Shown here one piece after another: positions 33,440-41,905 of a stretch of 46,146 nucleotides of DNA. Position 1 is the stretch's first letter, and each line of letters opens with the position of its first letter. Source of the stretch: Pseudomonadota bacterium (GTDB lineage: Bacteria > Pseudomonadota > Gammaproteobacteria > Xanthomonadales > Rhodanobacteraceae); contig JAJZET010000228.1 in assembly GCA_021805685.1 (NCBI GenBank), positions 1-46,146 of the forward strand, in the 5' to 3' direction. The position numbers were made by a program, and so were the translations under genes. Under the pieces are notes generated by a model. The model saw only the letters and a program-made list of their open reading frames with translations, ran no database searches and had not been told where the DNA came from.

Positions 33440-33587
33440 GGGCAGCCGCCCGGCAACAAAACTCCAACCCAAGTTTCCAGATGCGGCGCGGAGTGGCCGC
33501 GCCATCTCCCTAGTCGCGCCAGCGACTTTTCACTCCCCGCGCATTGCAGTCATACTTGCCAACGCCCGAACGCAAGAGCCCCATCCC

Positions 33588-33911
33588 ATGACCTTTGTCG
33601 TCACCGACAACTGCATCAAGTGCAAGTACACCGACTGCGTGGAAGTCTGCCCGGTCGATGCCTTCCACGAAGGCCCGAACTTCCTGGTGATCGATCCGGA
33701 CGAGTGCATCGACTGCACGTTGTGCGAGCCGGAATGCCCGATCAACGCGATCTATCCGGAAGACGATGTGCCCGGCGGGCAGGAAGCGTTCGTGGCGTTG
33801 AATGCCGAGCTGGCGAAAGCCTGGCCGGTCATCACCGAGCGCAAGGATGGCCTGCCCGACGCAAAGGATTGGGAGGGCAAGCCGGACAAGCTCAAGCTGC
33901 TCCAGCGCTGA
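33588..33911 (+). CDS. fdxA: 7Fe ferredoxin (FdxA)
   Basis: A protein of 107 residues. Two cluster motifs are seen: [18 protein letters not shown] (C9, C12, C17, C21) and [16 protein letters not shown] (C40, C43, C46, C50). The widened first motif is that of [3Fe-4S]/[4Fe-4S] ferredoxins such as Azotobacter FdI. The ATG at 33588 gives the standard [17 protein letters not shown] start. It carries electrons in the cytoplasm; partners are not shown by the neighbours. A bidirectional terminator follows. Confidence 0.96.
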   Translation: MTFVVTDNCIKCKYTDCVEVCPVDAFHEGPNFLVIDPDECIDCTLCEPECPINAIYPEDDVPGGQEAFVALNAELAKAWPVITERKDGLPDAKDWEGKPDKLKLLQR

Positions 33912-33964
33912 GCCTGAATCGGGGACCGCGGCACGCAAGGACCGCAGTTCTCCCCGGCACCTAC

Positions 33965-33993
33965 GAAAATGCCGCCCATCGGGCGGCATTTTC
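33965..33993. terminator. Bidirectional terminator between fdxA and the bamC-like gene
   Basis: GAAAATGCCGCCC (33965-33977), loop ATC, and its complement (33981-33993), with A-run and T-run on the two sides. Confidence 0.9.
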
Positions 33994-34013
33994 GTTACGG
34001 AATGGCGCACCGA

Positions 34014-34571
34014 TCAGCCGGCCATGCCCTTCTTCAACGTATCGATCAGCTTGGCGACCGCACCGGCACTGCCCTGCGCACGCACTTCGCTGGCGCTGCT
34101 GCCACTGGGATTCACGGTGACCTGGACCGGATGCGTGCCGGTGGTGGCGCTCTTGTCCTTGTGGCTGAACAGACGACCGAAGAAACCCTTCTTCTTCAGC
34201 GTCACGTCTTCGCCGCCCACCACGTTCACGGTGTAGGTGTGCGCGCTGTCGTCGTGGCTGACGACCTTGCCGGCGCTACCGGCGGCCAGCAGCTGGCCCA
34301 CTTTCTGGTAGGTGCCATCGACGCTGCCGTTGACCACGAAGGCGTCCGAGATCTGGCCCGCAGGGATCGCGGCCTGCTGGCCCGAACCCGGCGGCGGAAT
34401 CACCAGCGCCGCGGTGGCCGGAGGCGTATCGAGGCCCGGCGGGATTTCCAGCGGAGCCTCCTGCTTGGCCGTTTCCCACGCCTTCGTGGATCGGAACATG
34501 CCGCAACCGGAGAGCAACAGGCCCGCAAAGGCCAGCGCCGGCAGGGTCACGAGTAGCGAGGATTTCTTCAT
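34014..34571 (-). CDS. bamC: BamC-like outer-membrane lipoprotein
   Basis: A lipoprotein of 185 residues (MKKSSLLVTLPALAFAGLLLSGC, lipobox LSGC). The start of the mature part, with WETAKQEAPLEIPPGLDTPPATAALVIPP, resembles the unstructured BamC N-terminus that binds BamD. A domain of about 90 residues follows (DAFVVNGSVDGTYQKVGQLL, TYTVNVVGG). It lies 50 bases downstream of dapA, the same dapA-bamC order as in E. coli. It is shorter than E. coli BamC (one helix-grip domain instead of two), so the call rests partly on position. Confidence 0.7.
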   Translation of the reverse strand: MKKSSLLVTLPALAFAGLLLSGCGMFRSTKAWETAKQEAPLEIPPGLDTPPATAALVIPPPGSGQQAAIPAGQISDAFVVNGSVDGTYQKVGQLLAAGSAGKVVSHDDSAHTYTVNVVGGEDVTLKKKGFFGRLFSHKDKSATTGTHPVQVTVNPSGSSASEVRAQGSAGAVAKLIDTLKKGMAG

Positions 34572-34621
34572 GCAAGGGTTTCCGTGGAAGGTTCGTTGAT
34601 GGCCGCCAGGGCGGCTTGCGA

Positions 34622-35515
34622 TCAGGCGGCGTGCGCCAAGGATGCCAGACTGGACAGCGCATCGCGCAAACGGGCGCGATCCGGGCCTTCGGCCAGCTCC
34701 ACCAGAGGCAACCGCGGCAGCGCCGTACCCAGCCCCAGTTCCGGCAAACCGGCCTTCACCGCAATCGGGTTGGGTGCGCAGTTCAGCGCCTGCACCAAGG
34801 GAGCCAGCACGTCGTCACAACGCGCGCTGGCGGCACGATCGCCACCCGTCGCCGCGTCGCACAGCGCACGGAACGCCCTCGGCGCCAGGTTCGCCACCAC
34901 CGAGATGGTGCCGGCAGCACCGGCCAGCATGGCCTGCGCCGCCGTACCGTCGTCGCCGGAGAGATAGACGAAATCCGGGCGCGCAAGTTCCGCAAGCGCG
35001 GCGATGCGCTCGGCGTCGCCACGTGCCTCCTTGATGCCGACGATGGCGGGGTGCCCGGCGAGCTGCGCCACCGTCTCCGGCAGCAGGTCGCAGGCGGTAC
35101 GGGCCGGCACGTTGTAGAGCAGCACCGGCAAGCCGCCGTGTTCGGCGACCTCGAGGAAGTGACGCCGCATGCCTTCCTGCGTGGGGCGCACGTAGTACGG
35201 CGTCACCACTAGCGCGGCATCGGCGCCCAGCGCCCTGGCGCGGCGCGTGAGCGCCACGGTCTTCGCGGTGCCCGCCTCGCCGGTGCCGGCGATCACCGGC
35301 ACGCGGCCGGCGACATGCTCCACCGCAAACGCGAGCAGGCGATCGAACTCGTCGTGCTCGAGCATGTGCGCCTCGCCGGTGGAACCGGCCACCACCAGCG
35401 CCTGCGTGCCACCGGCGAGCTGGTAGTCGAGCAGGCGCGCGAACGCCGGCAGGTCGAGCGCGCCGTCGGACGCGAACGGCGTCGCCAGCGCGCAGATGCT
35501 TCCGCGAATGTCCAA
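34622..35515 (-). CDS. dapA: 4-hydroxy-tetrahydrodipicolinate synthase
   Basis: A TIM-barrel aldolase of 297 residues. It condenses pyruvate and aspartate semialdehyde for lysine and diaminopimelate. The Schiff-base lysine is in AIVGIKEARGD, VVAGSTGEAHML holds the GxTGE motif, and VTPYYVRPTQEG carries the tyrosine. No ATG or GTG fits the family start; the TTG at 35515 (DIRGSICALATPF) is chosen. It is divergent from gcvR, the same neighbourhood as in E. coli (bcp-gcvR-dapA-bamC). Confidence 0.93.
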   Translation of the reverse strand: MDIRGSICALATPFASDGALDLPAFARLLDYQLAGGTQALVVAGSTGEAHMLEHDEFDRLLAFAVEHVAGRVPVIAGTGEAGTAKTVALTRRARALGADAALVVTPYYVRPTQEGMRRHFLEVAEHGGLPVLLYNVPARTACDLLPETVAQLAGHPAIVGIKEARGDAERIAALAELARPDFVYLSGDDGTAAQAMLAGAAGTISVVANLAPRAFRALCDAATGGDRAASARCDDVLAPLVQALNCAPNPIAVKAGLPELGLGTALPRLPLVELAEGPDRARLRDALSSLASLAHAA

Positions 35516-35547
35516 GGGTCGAATACCGCTTGATAAACCAGCCTTGC

Positions 35548-35577
35548 ATGTTACTTGCGGGCTTGCTGGAGCGGCAA
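35548..35577 (-). promoter_or_regulatory. Probable promoter of dapA
   Basis: On the minus strand, TTGCCG (35572-35577), 18 bases, TAACAT (35548-35553). The start would lie about 25 bases before the TTG codon. Confidence 0.45.
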
Positions 35578-35632
35578 GTAAGCTGGCTGGCGCGATTCCC
35601 GCGCCGCGCGGGTTCCGGCACAGGCCATTCCA

Positions 35633-36193
35633 TTGAAACCGACGCCCCCCGCCCGTTCGGGCAGCGACAACCAGCTGTTGATCCACGCACTGACTTCGGC
35701 CGCCCATTCGCCGCTCACCGCGCTCACCCGCCGCATTGCCGATGCCGGCTGCAGCCTGGCCGAATCGCGCGTGGCCACCATCGGCAACGAGGTATCGATC
35801 ATGCTGCTGGCCAACGGCGCCTGGGACGCACTGGCCAAGCTAGAGACCGCGCTGAACAAGCTGGCACGAGACGAAAACCTGCGCCTGGCCCACTACCGCA
35901 CCACGCCGCGCGAGCCGAACTCGCATCTGCTGCCGTACATGGTGGAGATCATCTCCGCCGACCGCCCGGGCATCGTGGCGCGCATCGTGGAGTTCTTCAG
36001 CCAGCAGGGCATCAGCGTGGAGCAACTGCACTCCACCCGCTACCACGCCATGCAGACAGGCGCGGAGATGTTCCAGGCGCAGTTCACGATCGGCATTCCG
36101 TCCGATCTGCACATCGCCGCCTTGCGCGACGACTTCCTGGAACTGTGCGATGGGCTGAACCTGGACGCCATCATGGATCCGGTGAAGTTCTAG
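35633..36193 (+). CDS. gcvR: Glycine cleavage system transcriptional repressor GcvR-like
   Basis: A protein of 186 residues with two ACT domains: about residues 15-85 (LLIHALTSAAHSPLTALTRRIADAGCSLAESR) and about 100-180 (VEIISADRPGIVARIVEFFSQQGISVEQLHS). E. coli GcvR lacks a DNA-binding domain and works by binding GcvA with glycine; this one likewise shows only ACT domains. The start is a TTG at 35633, since no in-frame ATG or GTG lies near. Divergent dapA and downstream bcp match E. coli order. No gcvA is in view, so the partner may differ. Confidence 0.87.
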   Translation: MKPTPPARSGSDNQLLIHALTSAAHSPLTALTRRIADAGCSLAESRVATIGNEVSIMLLANGAWDALAKLETALNKLARDENLRLAHYRTTPREPNSHLLPYMVEIISADRPGIVARIVEFFSQQGISVEQLHSTRYHAMQTGAEMFQAQFTIGIPSDLHIAALRDDFLELCDGLNLDAIMDPVKF

Positions 36194-36337
36194 CGACTTC
36201 GGCAGCCGATCCGGCGCGGACGCGAGTTCGTAGGATGCGCCTGTACGATGCCCGCTGACAAGGCTGTCTCCGTCACATTCATCGCGCTAGTCTCTCCTCG
36301 CACAACAGCGAGACCCCGCCGGGTTTCCGGAGAGACC

Positions 36338-36799
36338 ATGCCAGATATCGGAAAGAAGGCCCCCGCCCTCAGCGGCATCACCGGCGACGGCGGCACGCTC
36401 AAGCTCGCCGACCTCAAGGGCCAATGGATCGTGGTGTATTTCTACCCCAAGGATGCCACCCCGGGCTGTACCAGCGAGGCGCAGGACTTCCGCGACCTCT
36501 ACCCGAAATTCCGCAAGCGCAACGCCGAGGTCGTCGGCGTCTCGCGTGACTCGGCGAAGTCCCACGCCAACTTCGCCGCGAAGCAGGAACTGCCGTTCCC
36601 GCTGGTGTCCGACGCGGACGAAACCTGGTGCAAGGCCTTCGATGTCATCCACGAGAAGGTCCTCTACGGCAAGCGACACATGGGCGTGGTGCGCAGCACC
36701 TTCCTGATCGCGCCGGACGGCAAGCTGGCCGCCGAATGGCGCGGCGTGAAGGTGCCCGGCCACGCACAGGCCGTGCTCGACGCCATCCCCGCCAAGTGA
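36338..36799 (+). CDS. bcp: Peroxiredoxin, Bcp/PrxQ type
   Basis: A peroxiredoxin of 153 residues. The peroxidatic cysteine is C44 in KDATPGCTSEAQDF. The usual PrxQ resolving cysteine five residues on is Q49 here; the only other cysteine is C98 in DETWCKAF. It may therefore act as a 1-Cys enzyme or use C98. VGVSRDSAKSHANF and STFLIAPDGKL are typical of the family. A CCGGAGAG site supports the ATG at 36338. It removes hydroperoxides in the cytoplasm, usually with thioredoxin. Confidence 0.94.
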   Translation: MPDIGKKAPALSGITGDGGTLKLADLKGQWIVVYFYPKDATPGCTSEAQDFRDLYPKFRKRNAEVVGVSRDSAKSHANFAAKQELPFPLVSDADETWCKAFDVIHEKVLYGKRHMGVVRSTFLIAPDGKLAAEWRGVKVPGHAQAVLDAIPAK

Positions 36800-36881
36800 C
36801 CGCACCGCTGCAAGCCATCGCCGCCGCGGCACCCGCCCTGCCGCGTTCCCTTCGTATTGTCCCACGCGAGGTTCCTGCCGC

Positions 36882-38261
36882 ATGACCGCAAGCAAGCGCA
36901 TCTACGCCCTGGATACCAACGTGCTGCTGCACGACCCGACGTCGCTGTTCCGCTTCGAAGAGCACGACGTGTTCATCCCGATGACGGTGCTGGAGGAACT
37001 GGACGAGAAGAAGAAGGGCGCCTCCGAAGTCTCGCGCAACGGCCGCCAGGTCAGCCGTTTCCTCAACGAGCTGATCGTGCGCGGCAACGGCCACGGCATC
37101 AGCAACGGCCTGGAGCTGACCAACCCGCAGGGCGTCAACCTCAAGCGCGGCGGCGCCGTGGGCCGGCTGTATTTCCAGCAGCGCACTAGCGCCAACCACG
37201 GCAAGGCGGACAACCTGATCCTCGCCGCGGTGATCGAACTGCGCGAGCAGAATCCCGAGCGCGCGGTGATCCTGGTCAGCAAGGACATCAACCTGCGCAT
37301 CAAGGCGAAGATCTACGGCATCGACGCGGAGGACTACGAGAACGACCGCGCGCTGGACGATTTCGCCCTGCTCTACACCGGCTCCAACGCCCTACCCGAG
37401 AACTTCTGGGACACGCATCCGGAAGTGCAGTCTTGGAACGAGCGTGGCCGTACCTACTACAAGCTGACGCGCCGCGAGGACGAGGATTGGCATCCCAACC
37501 AGTGCCTCTACCTGCCCGGCGAAGGCGGCGTGGAATTGCGCGTGCTCAGGGTCGACGACGACAAGGCCACGCTCGCGCTGATGGACGACCACAGCCACGC
37601 CAATCATCACGTGTGGGGCATCGCGGCACGCAACCGCGAGCAGAACTTCGCGCTCAACGTGCTGATGGATCCCGACGTGGACTTCGTCACCCTGCTCGGC
37701 ACCGCCGGTACCGGCAAGACCCTGCTGGCACTGGCTGCCGGCCTGGCCCAGGTGATGGACCAGCAGCGCTACCGCGAGATCATCATGACCCGCGCCACCG
37801 TCAGCGTGGGCGAGGACATCGGCTTCCTGCCCGGCACCGAGGAGGAGAAGATGACGCCGTGGATGGGCGCACTCACCGACAACCTCGAAGTGCTCGCCAA
37901 CCCCGAGGAAGGCGGCTCGTGGGGCCGCCAGGCCACCAACGACCTGCTTGCCTCGCGGATCAAGATCCGCTCGCTCAACTTCATGCGCGGACGCACCTTC
38001 CTGTCGCGCTACCTGATCATCGACGAGGCGCAGAACCTCACGCCCAAGCAGATGAAGACCCTGATCACCCGCGCCGGCCCCGGCACCAAGATCGTCTGCC
38101 TCGGCAACGTCGAGCAGATCGACACGCCCTACCTCACCGAAACCACCTCCGGCCTCACCTACGCGGTGGACCGCTTCAAGCAATGGGAACACTCGGCGCA
38201 CGTCACCCTGCGTCGCGGCGAGCGTTCGCGACTCGCGGATTTTGCGTCCGAGGCACTGTAA
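36882..38261 (+). CDS. PIN-domain PhoH family ATPase
   Basis: A protein of 459 residues. An N-terminal PIN nuclease-like domain (about residues 5-130) begins RIYALDTNVLLHDP and contains LEELDEKKKG and VILVSKDINLRIKA, with acidic residues for metal. The C-terminal PhoH ATPase has Walker A GTAGTGKTLLAL (about residue 275), SVGEDIGFLPGTEEEKM, and Walker B YLIIDEAQNLTPKQ. It is the PhoH2/YlaK arrangement, which in other bacteria has RNA helicase and ribonuclease activity. The gene follows bcp by 82 bases. It is not the same as the PhoB regulator at the window end. Confidence 0.93.
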   Translation: MTASKRIYALDTNVLLHDPTSLFRFEEHDVFIPMTVLEELDEKKKGASEVSRNGRQVSRFLNELIVRGNGHGISNGLELTNPQGVNLKRGGAVGRLYFQQRTSANHGKADNLILAAVIELREQNPERAVILVSKDINLRIKAKIYGIDAEDYENDRALDDFALLYTGSNALPENFWDTHPEVQSWNERGRTYYKLTRREDEDWHPNQCLYLPGEGGVELRVLRVDDDKATLALMDDHSHANHHVWGIAARNREQNFALNVLMDPDVDFVTLLGTAGTGKTLLALAAGLAQVMDQQRYREIIMTRATVSVGEDIGFLPGTEEEKMTPWMGALTDNLEVLANPEEGGSWGRQATNDLLASRIKIRSLNFMRGRTFLSRYLIIDEAQNLTPKQMKTLITRAGPGTKIVCLGNVEQIDTPYLTETTSGLTYAVDRFKQWEHSAHVTLRRGERSRLADFASEAL

Positions 38262-38307
38262 TAGCCGACATCGACCGGCTACCCGCATGCACGAAAGGGA
38301 GATCCAG

Positions 38308-38523
38308 ATGCGTGACAAGATCCTTGGTGCCGTCGGCATCCTGTTGGGAGGCTTCATGACCTGTCGCTGGATTGCGGGGCACACGGCCCATGCCGCCCCG
38401 GCGGGAGATACGGTCTACGCCGCGGGTTACCTGGTGGGCCAATGGGGCGCGCACATCTTCGGCCTTGCCTGCCTGCTGATCGGGACTTTCTGCCTTTTGA
38501 GGAAGGCCACGCCCTCCTCCTGA
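38308..38523 (+). CDS. Small membrane protein, unrecognised
   Basis: A protein of 71 residues with two hydrophobic segments (about residues 6-20 and 47-65) separated by a polar, Ala/Gly-rich loop. It starts at an ATG preceded by GGGAG, 46 bases after the PhoH gene and 8 bases before thiD. It has no motif I can name. Membrane location is inferred from hydrophobicity. Confidence 0.65.
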   Translation: MRDKILGAVGILLGGFMTCRWIAGHTAHAAPAGDTVYAAGYLVGQWGAHIFGLACLLIGTFCLLRKATPSS

Positions 38524-38531
38524 TACCGCCC

Positions 38532-39317
38532 ATGCTCCAAGCAACACTGCCAATCGCCCTCACCATCGCCGGCTCCGACTCCGGCGGTGGTGCGGGCATC
38601 CAGGCTGACCTGAAGACCTTCCATGCCTATCGGGTACATGGGCTGTCGGCCATCGCCGCGATCACGTCGCAGAACACGCGCGGCGTGACCGCGGTACACC
38701 CGGTGCCGCTCGCGCACATCCGCAGCCAAATCGCCGCGGTGTTCGACGACTTTCCCGTCGGCGCGGTGAAGACCGGCATGCTGGGCAGCGCGGCCATCGT
38801 GCGGCTGGTGGCACGCGAGATGGCGGCACGCAAGCCGGCGTGGCTGGTGGTCGATCCGGTGATGATCGCCACCAGTGGCGCGCGGCTGCTCGACGAGAAC
38901 GCCATCGCGGTGCTGCTGAACGAACTGATCCCGCTGGCCGACGTGCTCACCCCCAACCTGCCCGAGGCCGAGGCGCTGCTGGGCTACCCGCTCCGCAGCC
39001 CGAATGACTGCATGCGCGCCGGCGCCGACCTGCTTCCACTGGGCGCCTGCAGCGTGCTGCTGAAGGGCGGCCACGGCGGCGGCCGCGAGGTGGTGGACCG
39101 CTTTTTCGACGCGCGCGGTGTGATGGAGTTGCGCCATCCCCGGCTGAAACTCGAGGCGCACGGCACCGGCTGCACGCTGGCCTCGGCGGTCGCCGCCGGC
39201 CTAGCCGGGGGGCGGTCGCCGCGCAGCGCCGTGCGCCGCGCCGTGGCCTACGTGCAGCATGCACTGGCGCGCGGTTACCAGCCCGGCGGCGCGGCGCTAC
39301 GCGTGTTGTCGCACTGA
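38532..39317 (+). CDS. thiD: Hydroxymethylpyrimidine/phosphomethylpyrimidine kinase
   Basis: A ribokinase-fold kinase of 261 residues. Its start [23 protein letters not shown] is diagnostic for Thi[43 protein letters not shown] and the C-terminal anion hole [16 protein letters not shown] follow. It makes HMP pyrophosphate for thiamine. No other thiamine genes lie beside it. Confidence 0.96.
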   Translation: MLQATLPIALTIAGSDSGGGAGIQADLKTFHAYRVHGLSAIAAITSQNTRGVTAVHPVPLAHIRSQIAAVFDDFPVGAVKTGMLGSAAIVRLVAREMAARKPAWLVVDPVMIATSGARLLDENAIAVLLNELIPLADVLTPNLPEAEALLGYPLRSPNDCMRAGADLLPLGACSVLLKGGHGGGREVVDRFFDARGVMELRHPRLKLEAHGTGCTLASAVAAGLAGGRSPRSAVRRAVAYVQHALARGYQPGGAALRVLSH

Positions 39318-39387
39318 CCCACCCCATCGCGGCGGCCGTTGGTGCGAGCGCTAGAATGACGGCCAGCCCGCACCCGACTGCCTACCG

Positions 39388-40326
39388 ATGACCCTGCGCC
39401 TAGTCCTGCTGATCCTGCTCCTGCTGTTCGTGCTTTGCGTGCTGCTGGTGCACCTGCGCGGGCGCGTACGGCTGCGCTTCGACCGCCAGCTGGTTGACCA
39501 CTCGGCCATCTTCGCGCCCTACAACCTGCTGATGTACGCGTTCTCGGCGGTGCCGGCGCGGCCCATCCTCGAGCGCCGCGGCTTCCCGCAGCTGGACCTG
39601 CTGCAGGCGAACTGGCAGACCATCCGCGAGGAGGCGCTGTCGCTGTTCGATGAAGGCCATATCCGTGCCGCGCAACGCAGCAACGACGCCAGCTTCAACA
39701 GCTTCTTCCGGCAGGGCTGGAAGCGCTTCTACCTGAAGTGGTACGGCGAACCGCTGGCCTCGGCCGAGGCGTTGTGCCCGAAGACGGTGGCCCTGCTGCA
39801 ATCCATTCCCAGCATCAAGGCGGCGATGTTTGCCACGCTGGCGCCGAACAGCAAGCTCAACCGGCACCGCGACCCGTTCGCCGGCTCGTTGCGCTACCAC
39901 CTGGGCCTGATCACGCCGAACTCGCGCGACTGCCGCATCTTCGTGGACGGCGAAGAGCATGCCTGGGGCGACGGCAAGGACGTGGTGTTCGACGAGACCT
40001 ACGTGCACTGGGTGGAAAACAAGACCGACCAGACCCGGGTGATCCTGTTCGCCGACGTGGAGCGCCCGCTGCGCACGCGCTGGATGAGTGCGATCAACCG
40101 GCGCGTGAGCGCCTTCATGGGCAGGATCACCGCCTCCCCGAACACCGAATCGCCGGAGGAGAAGACCGGTTTCGTCAACCGGCTGTTCGCGCTCAGCCAG
40201 CACAATCGCGAACGCAGTCGTGCCTTCAAGAGAAGGCACCCAAAGCTGTTCCGTAGCCTGAAATACTTGGGATTGCTGTTCCTGGCATGGCTGATCCTGT
40301 GCGCGCCGTGGCCGTTCGCACGCTGA
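39388..40326 (+). CDS. lpxO: LpxO-like aspartyl/asparaginyl beta-hydroxylase
   Basis: A protein of 312 residues with an N-terminal membrane helix (about residues 3-22) and a C-terminal hydrophobic segment (about 290-308). The iron-2-oxoglutarate site includes HRDPFAGSLRYHLGL (the H-x-D pair) and the distal His in ETYVHWVENKTDQTRVILFADVERP, followed by the Arg that binds oxoglutarate. LpxO hydroxylates the fatty acyl chain of lipid A. The membrane anchors and YNLLMYAFSAVP region fit this, but some homologues hydroxylate other substrates. Confidence 0.85.
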   Translation: MTLRLVLLILLLLFVLCVLLVHLRGRVRLRFDRQLVDHSAIFAPYNLLMYAFSAVPARPILERRGFPQLDLLQANWQTIREEALSLFDEGHIRAAQRSNDASFNSFFRQGWKRFYLKWYGEPLASAEALCPKTVALLQSIPSIKAAMFATLAPNSKLNRHRDPFAGSLRYHLGLITPNSRDCRIFVDGEEHAWGDGKDVVFDETYVHWVENKTDQTRVILFADVERPLRTRWMSAINRRVSAFMGRITASPNTESPEEKTGFVNRLFALSQHNRERSRAFKRRHPKLFRSLKYLGLLFLAWLILCAPWPFAR

Positions 40327-40328
40327 GG

Positions 40329-40361
40329 CGGTAACGTCGACGCCACCTCGCGCGTCCTTGC
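40329..40361 (+). promoter_or_regulatory. Candidate ECF41 sigma-factor promoter, in front of the sigma gene
   Basis: CGGTAACG (40329-40336), 16 bases, CGTCCTTGC (40353-40361). Exactly the same 17 fixed bases at the same spacing lie before the AhpD-like gene (41275-41307). A 16-base spacer and CGTC at -10 are what ECF41 factors are described to use. Confidence 0.75.
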
Positions 40362-40385
40362 TGCGATCCCTTCGAGGAAACCGCC

Positions 40386-41312
40386 ATGGACCCGCAAACC
40401 GCCCTGTTCCAGCAACACCGTCCGCGCCTCTTCGGGCTGGCCTACCGCATGCTCGGCACGCCCGCCGACGCCGAGGACGTGCTGCACGACGCCTGGCTGC
40501 GCTGGAACGCGCAGGACACCGCCGCGCTGGACGATCCCGAGGCCTGGCTGGTCACCGTGACCACGCGCCTCGCGCTGGATCGCCTGCGCCGCGCCAGAAC
40601 CGAGCGCGAGCACTACCCCGGCCCCTGGTTGCCTGAACCGCTGGTGGATGAAGCCGCGCCGGCCGACGGCAGCGGCGCCGAGACGCCCGAAGCCGCGCTG
40701 GAGCGCGGCCAGACCCTCACGCTGTCCTTCCTCACCCTGCTGGAGCGGCTGGGCCCGGACGAGCGCGCCGCCTTCCTGCTCAACGAAGTGTTCGACTACA
40801 GCCACGCCGAAACGGCGGCCATCCTCGGCATCACCGAGAACGCCTGCCGCCAGCGCGTGCACCGCGCCCGGGCGCGGCTGCGCGAGGATCGCCCACGCTT
40901 CAGCGTGGACGCGCGCGCCCAGCAGCGCCTGCTGCTGCGCTTCGTGGCCGCGATGGAGCAGCCCACGCTGGACTCGTTGCGCGCGCTGTTCGCCGAGGAC
41001 GCCATCCACATCTCGGACGGCGGCGGCGTGGTCGCCGCCACCCTGCATCCGCTGCACGGCGCCGAGCGGCTGGCGCGGCTGTACCTGCAGATCGCCCACA
41101 ACACCCGTCTGCAGCCGCTGCGCTACAGCCTGCTCACGCTCAACGGGGCGCCGGCCCTGCTGGCCTGGTCCGGCAGCACGCTGACCACCGCGATCTGGAT
41201 CGAAGGCGACGGCGACCGCATCTCCGCCATCCACGCGCTGCGCCATCCGGGGAAGCTGGCGCGGCTGGCGGCGACGGTAACGAATCCACAGGCCGGTGCG
41301 TCCTTGCACTGA
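40386..41312 (+). CDS. sigJ: ECF sigma factor, ECF41 (SigJ-like) group with SnoaL-like C-terminal domain
   Basis: A protein of 308 residues. Sigma region 2 is RLFGLAYRMLGTPADAEDVLHDAWLRW, and region 4 is LGPDERAAFLLNEVFDYSHAETAAILGITENACRQRVHRARARLR. In place of an anti-sigma partner there is a fused SnoaL/NTF2-like domain (about residues 175-300). The linker has GPWLPEPLVDE, matching the WLPEP motif of ECF41 factors, and DGGG and HPGKL are the C-terminal motifs in slightly altered form. The next gene is an AhpD-like oxidoreductase, the usual ECF41 partner. A GAGGA site precedes the ATG. It probably drives itself and that partner. Confidence 0.93.
   Translation: MDPQTALFQQHRPRLFGLAYRMLGTPADAEDVLHDAWLRWNAQDTAALDDPEAWLVTVTTRLALDRLRRARTEREHYPGPWLPEPLVDEAAPADGSGAETPEAALERGQTLTLSFLTLLERLGPDERAAFLLNEVFDYSHAETAAILGITENACRQRVHRARARLREDRPRFSVDARAQQRLLLRFVAAMEQPTLDSLRALFAEDAIHISDGGGVVAATLHPLHGAERLARLYLQIAHNTRLQPLRYSLLTLNGAPALLAWSGSTLTTAIWIEGDGDRISAIHALRHPGKLARLAATVTNPQAGASLH
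41275..41307 (+). promoter_or_regulatory. Candidate ECF41 sigma-factor promoter, in front of the AhpD-like gene
   Basis: CGGTAACG (41275-41282), 16 bases, CGTCCTTGC (41299-41307), lying in the last codons of the sigma-factor gene. It is identical in its fixed parts to 40329-40361. The ATG is 58 bases after CGTC. Confidence 0.75.
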
Positions 41313-41359
41313 ACGGCCCATTCCGGTCGTCATCCGCCCACCGACACAGGAGTTATCCC

Positions 41360-41818
41360 ATGACCCGCATTTCCGTCCAGCGCCACTACGCCGTCATGCA
41401 GCCGCTGATCAAGCTTGGCGAGGAGATCCGCCAACGCGGCCATCTCGACGCGAAACTGGCCGACCTGGTGCTGATGCGCTGCTCGCAGATCAACGGCTGC
41501 GCCTTCTGCCTCGACATGCACAGCAAGGACGCCCGCGCCGCCGGCGAAACCGAGCAGCGCCTGCACCTGCTGCCCGCCTGGCGCGAGACCAAGCTGTACA
41601 GCGAGGCCGAACAGGCCGCCCTGGCCTTCGCGGAGGAACTCACCGAGCTGCCCTCCCACGAGTCGGTGCCCGATGCGCTCTACGAGCGGGTGCGCCAGCA
41701 CTTCGACGACGCGGGGGTGATCGACCTGGTGCTGCTGATCGGCCTGATCAACACCTGGAACCGGCTCAACATCGCCGTGCGCACCGAGGGCGGACACTAC
41801 AAACCCGCCGCGCACTGA
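41360..41818 (+). CDS. AhpD-like / carboxymuconolactone decarboxylase-family oxidoreductase
   Basis: A protein of 152 residues of the AhpD family. The redox motif is CAFC in MRCSQINGCAFCLDMHSKDA, with the His three residues after the second Cys. ELPSHESVPDALYERVRQHFDDAGVIDLVLLI and INTWNRLNIAVR are typical of the proteins that accompany ECF41 sigma factors. An AGGAG site lies 8 bases before the ATG. The reaction is unknown; many members reduce peroxides or use Cys-Cys chemistry. A strong terminator follows at 41906. Confidence 0.9.
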   Translation: MTRISVQRHYAVMQPLIKLGEEIRQRGHLDAKLADLVLMRCSQINGCAFCLDMHSKDARAAGETEQRLHLLPAWRETKLYSEAEQAALAFAEELTELPSHESVPDALYERVRQHFDDAGVIDLVLLIGLINTWNRLNIAVRTEGGHYKPAAH

Positions 41819-41905
41819 ACACGCGGACGCCGCCCACGACAAGACAACAGGATTACCGTCCTGCACTCCAGCATGGCGCCGCAGGGTGGCACAGGGATGT
41901 GCCCC

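Noticed and set aside
33167-33505. N-terminal extension of pcnB across the tRNA gene
   Set aside because: It would translate the antisense of tRNA-Glu and its terminator; PcnB homology begins near 33166.
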